Shown here in pieces: positions 25,307-34,228 of a stretch of DNA of 64,000 nt. The position numbers were made by a program, and so were the translations under genes. Below the pieces are notes generated by a model. The model was not told the origin of the DNA and did not search any database. It saw only the letters and a program-made list of their open reading frames with translations. The DNA lies in the NCBI RefSeq assembly GCF_029269745.1, contig NZ_JARJHT010000002.1, forward strand, positions 806,001-870,000, in the 5' to 3' direction. Each line of letters starts with the position of its first letter. The stretch's first letter is position 1. The DNA comes from Polluticoccus soli (GTDB taxonomy: Bacteria > Bacteroidota > Bacteroidia > Chitinophagales > Chitinophagaceae).

Positions 25307-25795
25307 TTATTTTTTTGAGTATTTGCTTTTACGGTTGATCTTTGGAGTTGTTTCACCTGCAGCAGGCAGCGGTATCGGTTGCTGGCTGCTATCATCATCC
25401 TGAATCTGTATAGGCAGGATAATGGTTTGCGGTTGCTGGTTGGCTTGTACGGCAACCAGGTACTCAGAATAACCACCAAACTGAGACATTAACTGATAGC
25501 CCGTCTTTGTTAATTCCACCTTACCTGCATTACCAAAACCGATAACCGGTGTTACCCAACCAGAGCTGATCATTACCTCCCAAAGACGTTCAGATTCCTT
25601 ATTGTTTAGCTTTACGTTGTTAGGAGCATATATCTGGTTTTCCAGGTGCAATGCGCTATCTGCGTTATTGTAGAGGTGTTTTAACACAATGTCGAAAATA
25701 TTCTTGTCAGCAGCTGTTCTATCTATTACTTCTGCGGGTCTGACTTTCATCCGTTGCAGCGCCTTCTGATTCTTTTTAATTCTGTTCTGTTTCAT
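25307..25795 (-). CDS. Conserved hypothetical protein
   Basis: A 162-residue soluble protein without a signal peptide. The start is placed at ATG 25795 (MKQNRIKKNQKALQRM); a TTG 20 codons earlier is less likely. Residues about 26-110 may form a winged-helix-like fold (DIVLKHLYNN, SERLWEVMISSGWV, VELTKTGYQLM). The C-terminus is low complexity and Lys-rich (PKINRKSKYSKK). This fits a DNA- or RNA-binding protein, but no family is recognised. A hairpin terminator lies between its stop and tolC. Confidence 0.6.
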   Translation of the reverse strand: MKQNRIKKNQKALQRMKVRPAEVIDRTAADKNIFDIVLKHLYNNADSALHLENQIYAPNNVKLNNKESERLWEVMISSGWVTPVIGFGNAGKVELTKTGYQLMSQFGGYSEYLVAVQANQQPQTIILPIQIQDDDSSQQPIPLPAAGETTPKINRKSKYSKK

Positions 25796-26105
25796 AACTT
25801 CAAATTTTTCTATTGATCCGGCACCAATCCTTTCATTCTTATAGATATACTCCAAAAACTGTGCCCCGAATAGTTTTTGTTCTAAGTTATTGGTTATTGG
25901 CTATTTGTAAAGATGCGATCTAACAATATTTCTAAGTCATAATTAAGCTCGGCATTTCCCGATTCCCGGCAAATTACAGCTGCACCTAGTGTGTATTCAA
26001 TTTTGCCAACTATGTATGTACATCTCAAAATGGGGAGTTTTTGCATACCGTTTTTTAACAAAGCGACATTATTGCGTAACTTAAATTTGTTTTGAAACTG
26101 ACCGC
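25796..26105. other. Intergenic region of about 310 bp
   Basis: This divergent gap between the hypothetical gene on the minus strand and the gene at 26106 is AT-rich. It holds a good -7 box at 26082 for the rightward gene. No tRNA, structured RNA or short gene could be supported in the rest. Confidence 0.6.
26082..26089 (+). promoter_or_regulatory. Promoter -7 box TAAATTTG
   Basis: Matches the Bacteroidota consensus TAnnTTTG exactly, 16 bp before the ATG at 26106. It implies a very short leader. Confidence 0.55.
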
Positions 26106-26651
26106 ATGCAAAGAATTCATACGCTACTGCAAAAACTCAACGACCTTTCGAAGACCGATTCTGATAATATCTCTGCTATTGATATTGACCTGATGCTCGA
26201 CTATACCCGGGTAATGTATGCCGACCTGCTGGAATGGAAAAACAGGAAACAATTCAGTGAAAACTTGGCGCCGACAATGGTTGAAGACTCAGTGCAAGAT
26301 GAGACGGAATCCCCTTCTATACCGAGCGGTAGCGCGCCATCCGTTGAGCTTACCAGTCAAATACAAAGCTTTGAAGCCCCGGCTGATCAAATCGAACCAA
26401 CCACGGTAACAGGTACGGATATCAGAAAATACATTGGCATTAATGACAAGTTTCAATTTATCAGCGAATTATTTGGCAACGATAAAGAGGCATACGACCA
26501 GGTATTAGATAACCTAAACAAATGCACCAATTATTCGCTGGCCGTTGAATGGCTTGACGAGCATGCACACTCGCGCTACGGATGGAAAGACGACCAGTTT
26601 GCAGTTCAATCGTTTTACGACACGCTCAGCAGTTTCTTTGCTTCCAGGTGA
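26106..26651 (+). CDS. Conserved hypothetical protein
   Basis: A 181-residue soluble protein in three parts. The N-terminal helical segment (residues 1-50) includes LLQKLNDLSK. A Ser/Pro/Glu-rich linker (about 55-100) is low complexity. The C-terminal block (about 101-178) is DIRKYIGINDKFQFISELFGND, then SLAVEWLDEHA. I have seen this C-terminal block in Bacteroidota hypothetical proteins, but no function is known to me. It overlaps the 3' end of kdtA by 37 bp in convergent orientation, which is more than usual. Confidence 0.75.
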   Translation: MQRIHTLLQKLNDLSKTDSDNISAIDIDLMLDYTRVMYADLLEWKNRKQFSENLAPTMVEDSVQDETESPSIPSGSAPSVELTSQIQSFEAPADQIEPTTVTGTDIRKYIGINDKFQFISELFGNDKEAYDQVLDNLNKCTNYSLAVEWLDEHAHSRYGWKDDQFAVQSFYDTLSSFFASR

Positions 26652-27868
26652 CCGATAATAGCCTTAGTAGCCCCCGCTTTCGAAAGCACATAGTCGCGTG
26701 CTGCCTTGCAGGCGTAAGCATAGCTGTATTGATCTTTCTTCCAGTTTAACAACTGGTGCTTGAATGCCTCCGGAGTATCTATAGTCACTCCCCCACCTAC
26801 TGCGATCAGCTCTTTTGCCTCAAGGAATTTGTCGTATACCGGACCGAAGGCTACAGGTCGTCCCCATATAGCAGCTTCAAGCACGTTATGCACACCATCG
26901 CGATTAAATGCGCCTCCAACCCAGGCAACATCGGCATAACTGTATAACTGCAGCAACAAACCTATTTTGTCGACTATCAGAACCCGCGCAGACGAATGAT
27001 CATGCCAGGTGCTCCATTTCACGCAAAGGCCTTCAAATTTCGTTTCGATATCATGAATATGAGATTCGTCTATCTCGTGCGGCACCAGAATAAGTTTCCA
27101 TTGCGCAGGCAATATCTGCATCAGCTTTTGAAGAAAGTCCTCATCGTCTGGCCAGGTGCTGCCTGCAACAAGCATCTTCGCTCCCTTGCAATATGCCTGC
27201 GCTATCGCTATAGGCGTATTTGCCTGCGATGCTTCAACCACCCGATCAAAGCGAGTATCACCAGCTCGCGTCACATTCGTAACGCCAGCTTTCCCAAGCA
27301 TTTGAACAGACTCCTCGTTTTGAACGAAGATGTGTGAAAAGCTATGTAGCATACGCCTATGTAATCGGCCATACCATTTAAAAAATGGCTGGTCTTCCCT
27401 GAAAATGGCCGAAATTAGTATGGCGGGAATATTTTGCGCTGCGAGTCTGGATAAGTAAAAATACCAAAGCTCATATTTAACAAACAGCGCAAGGTGAGGT
27501 TGTACTGTCTTTATGAACTGGGTAGCATTATTAGGCCCATCAAGAGGAAGGTAGAAAACATAGTCGGCACCAGAATAAGTTTTGCGTGCCTCATACCCCG
27601 AAGGAGAAAAAAATGTCAGCACAAAAGCATAATGCGGGTATCGCCTGCGCATTTCCTCCAGCAATGGACGACCTTGCTCAAATTCGCCCAACGAGGCGCA
27701 ATGCATCCATATTCTGGGTCTACGTTCATTGATCAGTGCATATTTTATGTGCGCCAACAAACCTTGTCTGCCTTTTACAAACAATTTTGCTTTTGGATCA
27801 AAAACCGAGACGACATGCGCGGCTAGCCCGTAAAACCGAATAGCCAGCCAGTAGATAGCTGAAGACAT
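26615..27868 (-). CDS. kdtA: Kdo transferase (KdtA/WaaA)
   Basis: Membrane-associated glycosyltransferase that adds Kdo from CMP-Kdo to lipid A, the first step of core assembly. The protein is 417 residues from ATG 27868; a TTG one codon earlier is not needed. The N-terminus has a short anchor, then HCASLGEFEQGRPLLE with Glu62 as the likely catalytic base. The C-terminal lobe has VGGAFNRDGVHNVLEAAIWG, the donor-binding region. The length is normal. It lies downstream of a membrane protein, GT2 and methyltransferase genes on the same strand, consistent with an envelope glycan block. Its 3' end overlaps the gene at 26106-26651. Confidence 0.92.
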   Translation of the reverse strand: MSSAIYWLAIRFYGLAAHVVSVFDPKAKLFVKGRQGLLAHIKYALINERRPRIWMHCASLGEFEQGRPLLEEMRRRYPHYAFVLTFFSPSGYEARKTYSGADYVFYLPLDGPNNATQFIKTVQPHLALFVKYELWYFYLSRLAAQNIPAILISAIFREDQPFFKWYGRLHRRMLHSFSHIFVQNEESVQMLGKAGVTNVTRAGDTRFDRVVEASQANTPIAIAQAYCKGAKMLVAGSTWPDDEDFLQKLMQILPAQWKLILVPHEIDESHIHDIETKFEGLCVKWSTWHDHSSARVLIVDKIGLLLQLYSYADVAWVGGAFNRDGVHNVLEAAIWGRPVAFGPVYDKFLEAKELIAVGGGVTIDTPEAFKHQLLNWKKDQYSYAYACKAARDYVLSKAGATKAIIGHLEAKKLLSVS

Positions 27869-27923
27869 CAACTACAAATATTCAATAAATTTAGCGAATT
27901 CTGGCAATACAGTAAACACCTGG

Positions 27924-29339
27924 TCAGTTTGACAAAACAACAGGCCCTTTTCCAAAATAATTCGATAACGATTGATTGCGCCAATCCTTTGGATTGGTTG
28001 TAATGTCTACAGAGTATTCGTTGGGATACAGGATACTGGAGACATTCTTAAACCGAGGTACTTTACATGTGTCTGCCTGGGCCGACGCAATTATTTTGAA
28101 ACGATTTTCGGCTTCTATATTGTAACGCGCTGCCCTACCACTCACCACGTCCATATAGGCCTGCCGGATATTATTCGGATGATATGTGTGGTGAGGAAGG
28201 TAAACTTGTCCTACAACAAGTAAAATGATCAGAACTCTTACAAACGGCGTTACCATGGGTTTTACTTCATTTCGTTTACGGAAGTAGAAAAACAGGGTAA
28301 AAACAAAATAAACGAAGCCTAACAATGTGAAAAAATATGCCAGGCTTATGATTCGCGGATACGCGTTTTCGTTACCAACACTCCATATAACTGGGAATAT
28401 GCACAACACGGGGAACGACAGCATGACTAAAAATGATAGTGCGGGATGTACATCAAACACTTTGACAGATTTAATACTATCAGAATTCAAACTGAGCACA
28501 TCATACAAAACTATAGCTGAAAGCAATATTATCGGTAGCCATTTGGGAATGTAAACAATTGACAATACGATAGTCTGCATTGCCGTATATAAAAGGTTAT
28601 GACTGTTCGGAAATACAGATTGACGGGCAGTATTACCTGGAGACAGCAACACGATGACGGCAAAAAGCACGCTGAGGCCGGTCAGGATAATCAGATGCGA
28701 ATTCCATTTCCTACGCAGAATAAAATATACCCCGGTCGCCAGCAAAAGCATATACAGCAACAGCAACATAGATGTTTCATTGCTGCCCACAATGGCAAAA
28801 CACAAAAATGCAGCCGCCAACAAGTAAATTTTCCTATTCGTTTGTTCCAATCGAACCAGCGCGAAAAACAGCACAATGGTAAAAATGCTTGGGAGTAAAT
28901 AAGTAAGGGAACCAATGACCCAAAATAAGCCCTCGGCTGTGGACGGGAGCTGGAACAAGAAGAGAAAAATGAATACTGAGACAATCGCCGACTTATCTAT
29001 AAAAGACATATTCCTGAACAACGCATTTACCAGCACATACAGTGCACCGGTTAGCAACAGTAGTAAAGCAATAGGTATTACCTTATAAAGAAAGATATTC
29101 CCAAACACTAACGGAGTAACAGACAGAAGCGCCATTGAAAAGTATCTGCCCGTCCAACTAGTGTACCAGAATTTCTGAGCTTGCAAAAATCCCATTTCCC
29201 TGGCGATATGTGCGAGGGAAAAATCGTCGCCAGCTATTGGGTTATTGTATAGAGATATGATCAAAAATGGCAAAAGAGTTAACACGCCAAGCGCGACCAA
29301 AAAATATGACCCCAGGTGACCTTTGAAAAGTTTAGACAT
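27924..29339 (-). CDS. Multi-pass membrane protein (possible DUF6056-like)
   Basis: A 471-residue protein with about ten to twelve hydrophobic spans. After the first span is a periplasmic loop (NNPIAGDDFSLAHIAREMGF), then WYTSWTGRYFS. The acidic GDDF motif after helix 1 recalls membrane glycosyltransferases of the GT-C type and DUF6056 proteins, but this is by eye only. A C-terminal soluble tail of about 70 residues follows the last span. It is located between GT2 and kdtA on the same strand, fitting a role in envelope polysaccharide or O-antigen modification. Function is inferred from context; an alternative is an unrelated transporter. Confidence 0.65.
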   Translation of the reverse strand: MSKLFKGHLGSYFLVALGVLTLLPFLIISLYNNPIAGDDFSLAHIAREMGFLQAQKFWYTSWTGRYFSMALLSVTPLVFGNIFLYKVIPIALLLLLTGALYVLVNALFRNMSFIDKSAIVSVFIFLFLFQLPSTAEGLFWVIGSLTYLLPSIFTIVLFFALVRLEQTNRKIYLLAAAFLCFAIVGSNETSMLLLLYMLLLATGVYFILRRKWNSHLIILTGLSVLFAVIVLLSPGNTARQSVFPNSHNLLYTAMQTIVLSIVYIPKWLPIILLSAIVLYDVLSLNSDSIKSVKVFDVHPALSFLVMLSFPVLCIFPVIWSVGNENAYPRIISLAYFFTLLGFVYFVFTLFFYFRKRNEVKPMVTPFVRVLIILLVVGQVYLPHHTYHPNNIRQAYMDVVSGRAARYNIEAENRFKIIASAQADTCKVPRFKNVSSILYPNEYSVDITTNPKDWRNQSLSNYFGKGPVVLSN

Positions 29340-29406
29340 ATTAATGATATCTAACGGACTAACAATAAAGAAATCCGCCCTCGCAAGCGCAAATTGCGTT
29401 TTTTAA

Positions 29407-30141
29407 TTATCTATAATGCCGATTGATCCGCCATAGCTCAACAGGAGCTTTAATAAAATCGGACAGTTTCAATTTTGAACCAGCTATTTCCTTCCAGGTT
29501 CGCAAAGGCACCTCTAATATCTTCCCACGGCTATTTTCACCCGCACTTTTTTTCAAAAAGCGAAAAAGGACTTCGACATCAAAAAACCACTTGCTGACAA
29601 ATGGTTTATCAAACAAAGATGTCACCAAACTACTATGAATTAGTTTTGCACCGCATTGACTGTCATAGATGCGTACCCTAAGCATATTTGCTATCACCGT
29701 TGCAAAAATTCTTCCCAGGTAGTGTCGTAGCATCTTACGCTCAACTCCGGCTCCAAGGCGTGCCACTCTTGTTCCCATGATGATCTGATGCTGGAGTTGC
29801 CCCCCCGAAAAATAAACAAACCAGTCTATCTCTTCGAGCGGTGTCGAAAAATCTGCATCCCAATAGCCGTAATAGTCAAAACCTGACATTTTGTTGGCAT
29901 ATAATAGTCCCTGGCGCACGGCTTCGGCCTTGCCACCGTTTTGTGGCATATCAAACACAAAGAATTGCCGCGGGTATTGTTGTGCAACTCTTTGAAGTAA
30001 TTGAAGGGTACTGTCCTTGCTGCCATCATTAACGCCCAGAAATGAATACTGTGGATGAGCGTCCATAAATGCAGACAGGCTTTTAACATCAAGCCTGCTT
30101 TCCTCGTTGTAACAGGGAATAATTACGCAGATCTTCTGCAT
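29407..30141 (-). CDS. Family 2 glycosyltransferase
   Basis: A 244-residue GT-A fold transferase. The start CVIIPCYNEESRL is the usual N-terminal strand, VNDGSKDST is the nucleotide-binding loop, and WDADFSTP contains the metal-binding DxD. The pattern, including MGTRVARLGAGVERKMLRHYLGR, resembles dolichyl- or polyprenyl-phosphate glucosyltransferases. No C-terminal transmembrane pair is present. Its start overlaps the upstream methyltransferase stop by 19 bp, so the two are cotranscribed. It probably makes an undecaprenyl-phosphate sugar for the neighbouring membrane protein; this is inference. Confidence 0.85.
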   Translation of the reverse strand: MQKICVIIPCYNEESRLDVKSLSAFMDAHPQYSFLGVNDGSKDSTLQLLQRVAQQYPRQFFVFDMPQNGGKAEAVRQGLLYANKMSGFDYYGYWDADFSTPLEEIDWFVYFSGGQLQHQIIMGTRVARLGAGVERKMLRHYLGRIFATVIANMLRVRIYDSQCGAKLIHSSLVTSLFDKPFVSKWFFDVEVLFRFLKKSAGENSRGKILEVPLRTWKEIAGSKLKLSDFIKAPVELWRINRHYR

Positions 30142-30917
30142 ATAATATAGTTTGACAAGCCGGGAAGCTTAATGCCAAGTTTGGAAAACAGTTTTGTGAA
30201 ATAATGATCGAACAACATTACGTTCCTGATGGCTGCTGTTACCCCATGGCCTTTGTTCCATTCGACCAGACCGGTTGTTGGTTTGTCGTTCTTAGTCGCT
30301 TTTTCCATAAACACCGCAGCTGCGCGTGCCAACAGTAACGAAAGAAAGAAGTAACCTTTTTTCTCAGATTTGAGGCCAGCCTGGTTAATATGGCGCTCCA
30401 GCATAGCATTGTCATACCTGCGATAGTGCTCAAGGAATACGTCATGCCTTGAAAACAGCGACTGGAAGGCTGGTACTGTGATGACAAATTGGGTCGTGTT
30501 GTCAATTGACTGAAATGTCTGCATCCATTTCAGGAAGGCTATATCATCAGCAATATGTTCGATAACATCGAGCAACAAGACCATATCTACGCTATCACTG
30601 CCCAGGGCTACCTGCGCGTCATCCAGAGTACGGAAGACTTGTATTTTGGTATGCTTGTTCTTATCGCGCAAAAACTCAAGCGTATCGTCGGTAAAATTAA
30701 TGTCAACGGCAAAACAACGGATATTGGAATAACGGGAGCTAAGCTGCTCTACGAACCATGTATCTCCGCAACCCATATCCAGTAAAACACCGCCTGAAGC
30801 GTTCATTTCATCCAAACGTTTCTCTGCGAGGTCTATAACAACTTCCAGCCGCGCTAATTCCCAAGGATGCCTGGCAACAATACTTTGTGTTCTGAACTTG
30901 GCTTCTTTAAGATCCAT
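30123..30917 (-). CDS. Class I SAM-dependent methyltransferase
   Basis: A 264-residue Rossmann-fold methyltransferase. Motif I is LLDMGCGDTWFVEQL, the acidic end of strand 2 is FAVDINFTD, and motif post-I/II is VDMVLLLDVIEHI. An N-terminal helix and a C-terminal about 100-residue extension with hydrophobic character are present. A GTG 15 bp upstream is an alternative start; the ATG at 30917 is chosen. It overlaps the GT2 gene by 19 bp and lies in the envelope glycan block, suggesting a sugar or lipid-linked substrate. The substrate is not visible. Confidence 0.82.
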   Translation of the reverse strand: MDLKEAKFRTQSIVARHPWELARLEVVIDLAEKRLDEMNASGGVLLDMGCGDTWFVEQLSSRYSNIRCFAVDINFTDDTLEFLRDKNKHTKIQVFRTLDDAQVALGSDSVDMVLLLDVIEHIADDIAFLKWMQTFQSIDNTTQFVITVPAFQSLFSRHDVFLEHYRRYDNAMLERHINQAGLKSEKKGYFFLSLLLARAAAVFMEKATKNDKPTTGLVEWNKGHGVTAAIRNVMLFDHYFTKLFSKLGIKLPGLSNYIICRRSA

Positions 30918-31039
30918 ATACAAATAATACACCCGCCAACCTGGCCGGCTTTAGTTTCAACAATGTGTAAACCGCTTAAATTGAGCGTTAAAGATAATCT
31001 TTTATGGAAAAAAGATTGAATAGTTACCGTTCGAAATCG

Positions 31040-31804
31040 CTATTCGAAGAATATCTCCTCGGACTTCCGTTTAAAAATGGGGAAATACCAACCTGCTCTA
31101 ATGCCAAAGAGAACATCCAGGCGTGATCCATGATCCGGACGTTGAACGTCGAACAAAAAATCTCTGCGGCCTTCTGTAAAACCTGCAGTTACATTCAACC
31201 CGATATGAAAGTTAATGAGGCCATCTTGGGCGAAAAAATTGTAACCGATATATTGTTCCACAAACATACCATTGGTTAGCCTGTCATAGCCTTTGCGGTA
31301 GTCACGGCGCAACTGCGGAATCGTCTTCTCGCGATCAAACAAATTGATCTTGTGTTGCATAAAGCCAACAGTCGTCGTGATCAAAATACCATTGTCCGCA
31401 TTTGATTTCGAAATATTGAAGATCTTGCTTCCTTGTATGCCTATTAAATACCCACGTTCATAAGTATTGATGCCTACAGGCTGACCGTCCTGGTTAATCA
31501 AGGCCCCATCATCATCGGTAAGATTTATCAAAAAAGAATCCTCCTTGATATTGTTACCGAGCAGAAAATCGATTTTCGGCCCAAACATCCAGTTTGTTTT
31601 TGTCTTGTAAAGTATTGCCCCACCAATCCGATAGTTGGTACCAAAACGATCGGCCATATCTGCAGCGGGAAAGTCGACACCCCCGTTTGCATTAATAATG
31701 AAGCCTTTATGAGCTGGTGTTTTTTCTTCGGTAAAAAGATCATTCTGCGCAATTGATGAGAACGCCGAAAACGCGAGAACTACTAAAATGCAAATTCGCT
31801 TCAT
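31040..31804 (-). CDS. Outer-membrane beta-barrel-like protein
   Basis: A 254-residue exported protein with a signal peptide (MKRICILVVLAFSAFSSIAQ). The mature part shows many alternating strands and ends with GIRAGWYFPIFKRKSEEIFFE. It resembles small outer-membrane beta-barrels of Bacteroidota, but no named family is recognised. It lies 122 bp upstream of the methyltransferase on the same strand and may lead the transcript. A TATCTTC box lies about 30 bp before its ATG. Function is unknown. Confidence 0.7.
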   Translation of the reverse strand: MKRICILVVLAFSAFSSIAQNDLFTEEKTPAHKGFIINANGGVDFPAADMADRFGTNYRIGGAILYKTKTNWMFGPKIDFLLGNNIKEDSFLINLTDDDGALINQDGQPVGINTYERGYLIGIQGSKIFNISKSNADNGILITTTVGFMQHKINLFDREKTIPQLRRDYRKGYDRLTNGMFVEQYIGYNFFAQDGLINFHIGLNVTAGFTEGRRDFLFDVQRPDHGSRLDVLFGIRAGWYFPIFKRKSEEIFFE

Positions 31805-31917
31805 GAAAACTCTTCCTTTCAGGTGGTGAAGATACGAGAAAAATTTTAGCGTAAATTTTCAGAACGCTTAAAACAAACAATGTATATGTGACGTTTTGTT
31901 GAATGCACCCGAAGGTG

Positions 31918-31925
31918 TAGGTTTG
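31918..31925 (+). promoter_or_regulatory. Promoter -7 box TAGGTTTG
   Basis: Exact match to TAnnTTTG, 25 bp before the aminotransferase ATG at 31951. Confidence 0.5.
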
Positions 31926-31950
31926 CACCCACAATTTAAAAAACTCCCCT

Positions 31951-33090
31951 ATGCAGCATCTGCAAATGGTTGACCTGAAACGTCAGTACCAGAAAATAAA
32001 GCCCGAAGTCGACGCGGCTATTCAGCGCGTAATTGATAGTACCGCATTCATAGGTGGCAAAGACGTGAAGGATTTTGGAGAGGAATTAGCCGCCTATCTT
32101 GGAGTAAAACACGTAATACCCTGCGCAAATGGCACCGACGCTTTACAAATAGCCCTGATGGCGTTGGGCCTTCAGCCTGGCGACGAAGTGATCACACCGT
32201 CTTTTACCTATATTGCTACGGTAGAAGTAATGGCGTTGCTGCGCTTACAACCTGTATTTGTAGATGTTGATCCTGATACTTTTACTATAAATATCGATAG
32301 CGTTAGGAACGCCATCACGTCAAAAACTAAGGCAATTGTCCCGGTTCATTTATATGGGCAATGTGCCAATATGGAACCGCTGCTGGAACTAGCAAAAGAA
32401 CACAATATACCGGTAATAGAAGATAACGCCCAGGCTATTGGAGGCACTTACACATTCTCGGATGGTAATACCGTAAGAACGGGCTCGATGGGCATCATTG
32501 GCTGCACGTCGTTCTTTCCATCAAAAAACCTGGGTTGCTATGGTGATGGTGGTGCGATGTTCACCAATGATGATGCGTTGGCTGAAAAACTAAAAATGAT
32601 AGCCAACCACGGTCAGAAAGTAAGATACTATCATGAGATGGTAGGTTGCAACAGCAGGTTGGATACGATACAAGCCGCTGTTTTGCGCATCAAACTGAAA
32701 CATCTTGATGAATATTGCGATGCCCGCAGGAATGTTGCCACTTATTACGACAACGCTTTCAAAAGCAATCCGCACATTATTACACCTTTCCAGGCGCAAT
32801 ACAACAAGCACGTGTTTCACCAATACACTTTGCAACTTAAGAATGTAAACAGGGACGAACTGCAGACAAAACTGTCTGAAAAGAACATTCCTTCGATGAT
32901 CTACTACCCTGTGCCCAGCCACAAGCAGAATATGCTGAAGGAGTTTGTACCAGCTAATATCAACCTGCCAGCGACGGATATGTTACAGGATTGCGTTATC
33001 TCATTGCCTGTACACACCGAGCTTACAGAAGAAGAACTGAAGTATATCACGACCAATTTTCTTGCAATTATTGATCAACTTACCAAATAA
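31951..33090 (+). CDS. DegT/DnrJ/EryC1/StrS sugar aminotransferase
   Basis: A 379-residue PLP-dependent aminotransferase that converts a keto-sugar nucleotide to an amino sugar. The catalytic Lys is in FFPSKNLGCYGDGGA (Lys192), and the PLP contacts ANGTDALQIA (about 60-69) and IEDNAQAIGG are clear. The length is normal. Its stop overlaps the rfbC ATG by one base (TAATG), so the two are coupled and probably act on the same dTDP-sugar. Together they suggest a dTDP-3-amino-deoxyhexose pathway, with dTDP-glucose steps encoded elsewhere. Confidence 0.9.
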   Translation: MQHLQMVDLKRQYQKIKPEVDAAIQRVIDSTAFIGGKDVKDFGEELAAYLGVKHVIPCANGTDALQIALMALGLQPGDEVITPSFTYIATVEVMALLRLQPVFVDVDPDTFTINIDSVRNAITSKTKAIVPVHLYGQCANMEPLLELAKEHNIPVIEDNAQAIGGTYTFSDGNTVRTGSMGIIGCTSFFPSKNLGCYGDGGAMFTNDDALAEKLKMIANHGQKVRYYHEMVGCNSRLDTIQAAVLRIKLKHLDEYCDARRNVATYYDNAFKSNPHIITPFQAQYNKHVFHQYTLQLKNVNRDELQTKLSEKNIPSMIYYPVPSHKQNMLKEFVPANINLPATDMLQDCVISLPVHTELTEEELKYITTNFLAIIDQLTK

Positions 33091-33641
33091 TGAAAGTTAC
33101 AAGAACACCTATTGAAGGTTTGCTGATCATAGAGCCAACCGTTCACAGAGATGACCGCGGATATTTTGTAGAAAGCTATAACGACCGTGTTTTCAAAGCG
33201 TCGACAGGCTTCACAGAAAACTTTGTGCAGGATAACCAGGCGGGATCATCAAAAAATGTATTGCGTGGACTCCACTATCAAAATCCCCCTGTTCCGCAAG
33301 CTAAACTGATACGCGTGTTGCAGGGAACTATCTGGGATGTAGCTGTAGACATAAGAAAAGACAGCCCAACTTATGGCCAGTGGTATGGCGTGGAGTTATC
33401 TGGCGATAACAACCTGCAGTTTCTTATTCCGCACGGGTTTGCGCATGGCTACTCTGTGCTCTCTGAACGGGCTAACGTATTTTACAAGTGCGACCATTTT
33501 TACAACAAGGAAACTGAAGGCGGTGTATTCTACGCAGATCCTGCATTGAATATAGATTGGAAAATAGACCTATCAACGGCTATTGTTTCCGAAAAAGACA
33601 AGGCACAGCCTTTGCTGAAAGATGCCAAAAACGGGTACTAA
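33090..33641 (+). CDS. rfbC: dTDP-4-dehydrorhamnose 3,5-epimerase
   Basis: A 183-residue cupin-fold epimerase of the RmlC family. The active-site block VLRGLHYQNPP carries His62. IPHGFAHGYSVLSE and the Tyr/Cys region YKCDHFYNKETEGG are as in RmlC. The length is normal. It overlaps the aminotransferase stop by one base. It normally makes dTDP-4-keto-L-rhamnose. Next to a DegT aminotransferase it may instead be a 3- or 5-epimerase for an amino sugar. A hairpin terminator follows. Confidence 0.92.
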   Translation: MKVTRTPIEGLLIIEPTVHRDDRGYFVESYNDRVFKASTGFTENFVQDNQAGSSKNVLRGLHYQNPPVPQAKLIRVLQGTIWDVAVDIRKDSPTYGQWYGVELSGDNNLQFLIPHGFAHGYSVLSERANVFYKCDHFYNKETEGGVFYADPALNIDWKIDLSTAIVSEKDKAQPLLKDAKNGY

Positions 33642-33661
33642 ACTCCGTTTCAGAATAAAAA

Positions 33662-33690
33662 GAAAGCCGGTTGTAACAACCGGCTTTTAT
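33662..33690. terminator. Hairpin terminator
   Basis: AAAGCCGGTTG and CAACCGGCTTT arms with a TAA loop, followed by TAT and A/T. It lies between the convergent rfbC and YajQ genes and serves both. Confidence 0.85.
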
Positions 33691-34181
33691 TATGACTTCA
33701 TGTTTACAAATTGAAGAGGCAGGTCGAGGTTAGAACTGCGGCAGAGTTGTATCACGTCCTGAAGGTCGTCGATCTTTTTACCAGTTACCCTGATGATATC
33801 ATCCATAATGGCAGGCTGCACTTTGAGCCCGCTGTCTTTTATCAGCTTCACTATTTTTTTAGCCATATCCTTGTCAATTCCATTCTTGACAGGCACAGTT
33901 TTCTTCACATATTTGCCAGAAGGAGTTGCTTCTTTCGACATATCGAAAGCATTGGCTTCAAGGCCCTGGCGCATGGCTTTCGTGAGTAAAACGTCCTCTA
34001 CCTGTTTTAGCTGCATATCACTTTCAACCTCCAGGTTGATGACCATATCTTTTTTGTTTAGGTCGATCACGACGTGCGTACCTTTAAAATCGTAACGGTT
34101 ATCAATTTCCTTTTTGGCAACGTTTACCGCGTTATCTAACGTTTGCGGATCTACTTTGCTGGCAATGTCGAATGATGGCAT
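33690..34181 (-). CDS. YajQ family nucleotide-binding protein
   Basis: A 163-residue cytosolic protein with the YajQ fold. The ATG at 34181 (MPSFDIASKVDPQTLDNAV) is the conserved family start. The longer frame from 34232 is rejected because it overlaps the ABC-F gene. Conserved blocks are RYDFKGTHVVIDLN, GLEANAFDMSKE and VQPAIMDDIIRVTGKK. Family members bind cyclic di-GMP or RNA in some bacteria; the ligand here is not shown. It follows the ABC-F gene by 47 bp on the same strand. Confidence 0.92.
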   Translation of the reverse strand: MPSFDIASKVDPQTLDNAVNVAKKEIDNRYDFKGTHVVIDLNKKDMVINLEVESDMQLKQVEDVLLTKAMRQGLEANAFDMSKEATPSGKYVKKTVPVKNGIDKDMAKKIVKLIKDSGLKVQPAIMDDIIRVTGKKIDDLQDVIQLCRSSNLDLPLQFVNMKS

Positions 34182-34228
34182 ATGGTGTTGTTGATTGTTT
34201 GTAAAAATACTAATCCCGGACTCAAAAA

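Noticed and set aside
25796-26080. Hidden small RNA or short gene in the largest gap
   Set aside because: No stable hairpin with T-run and no convincing frame could be found.
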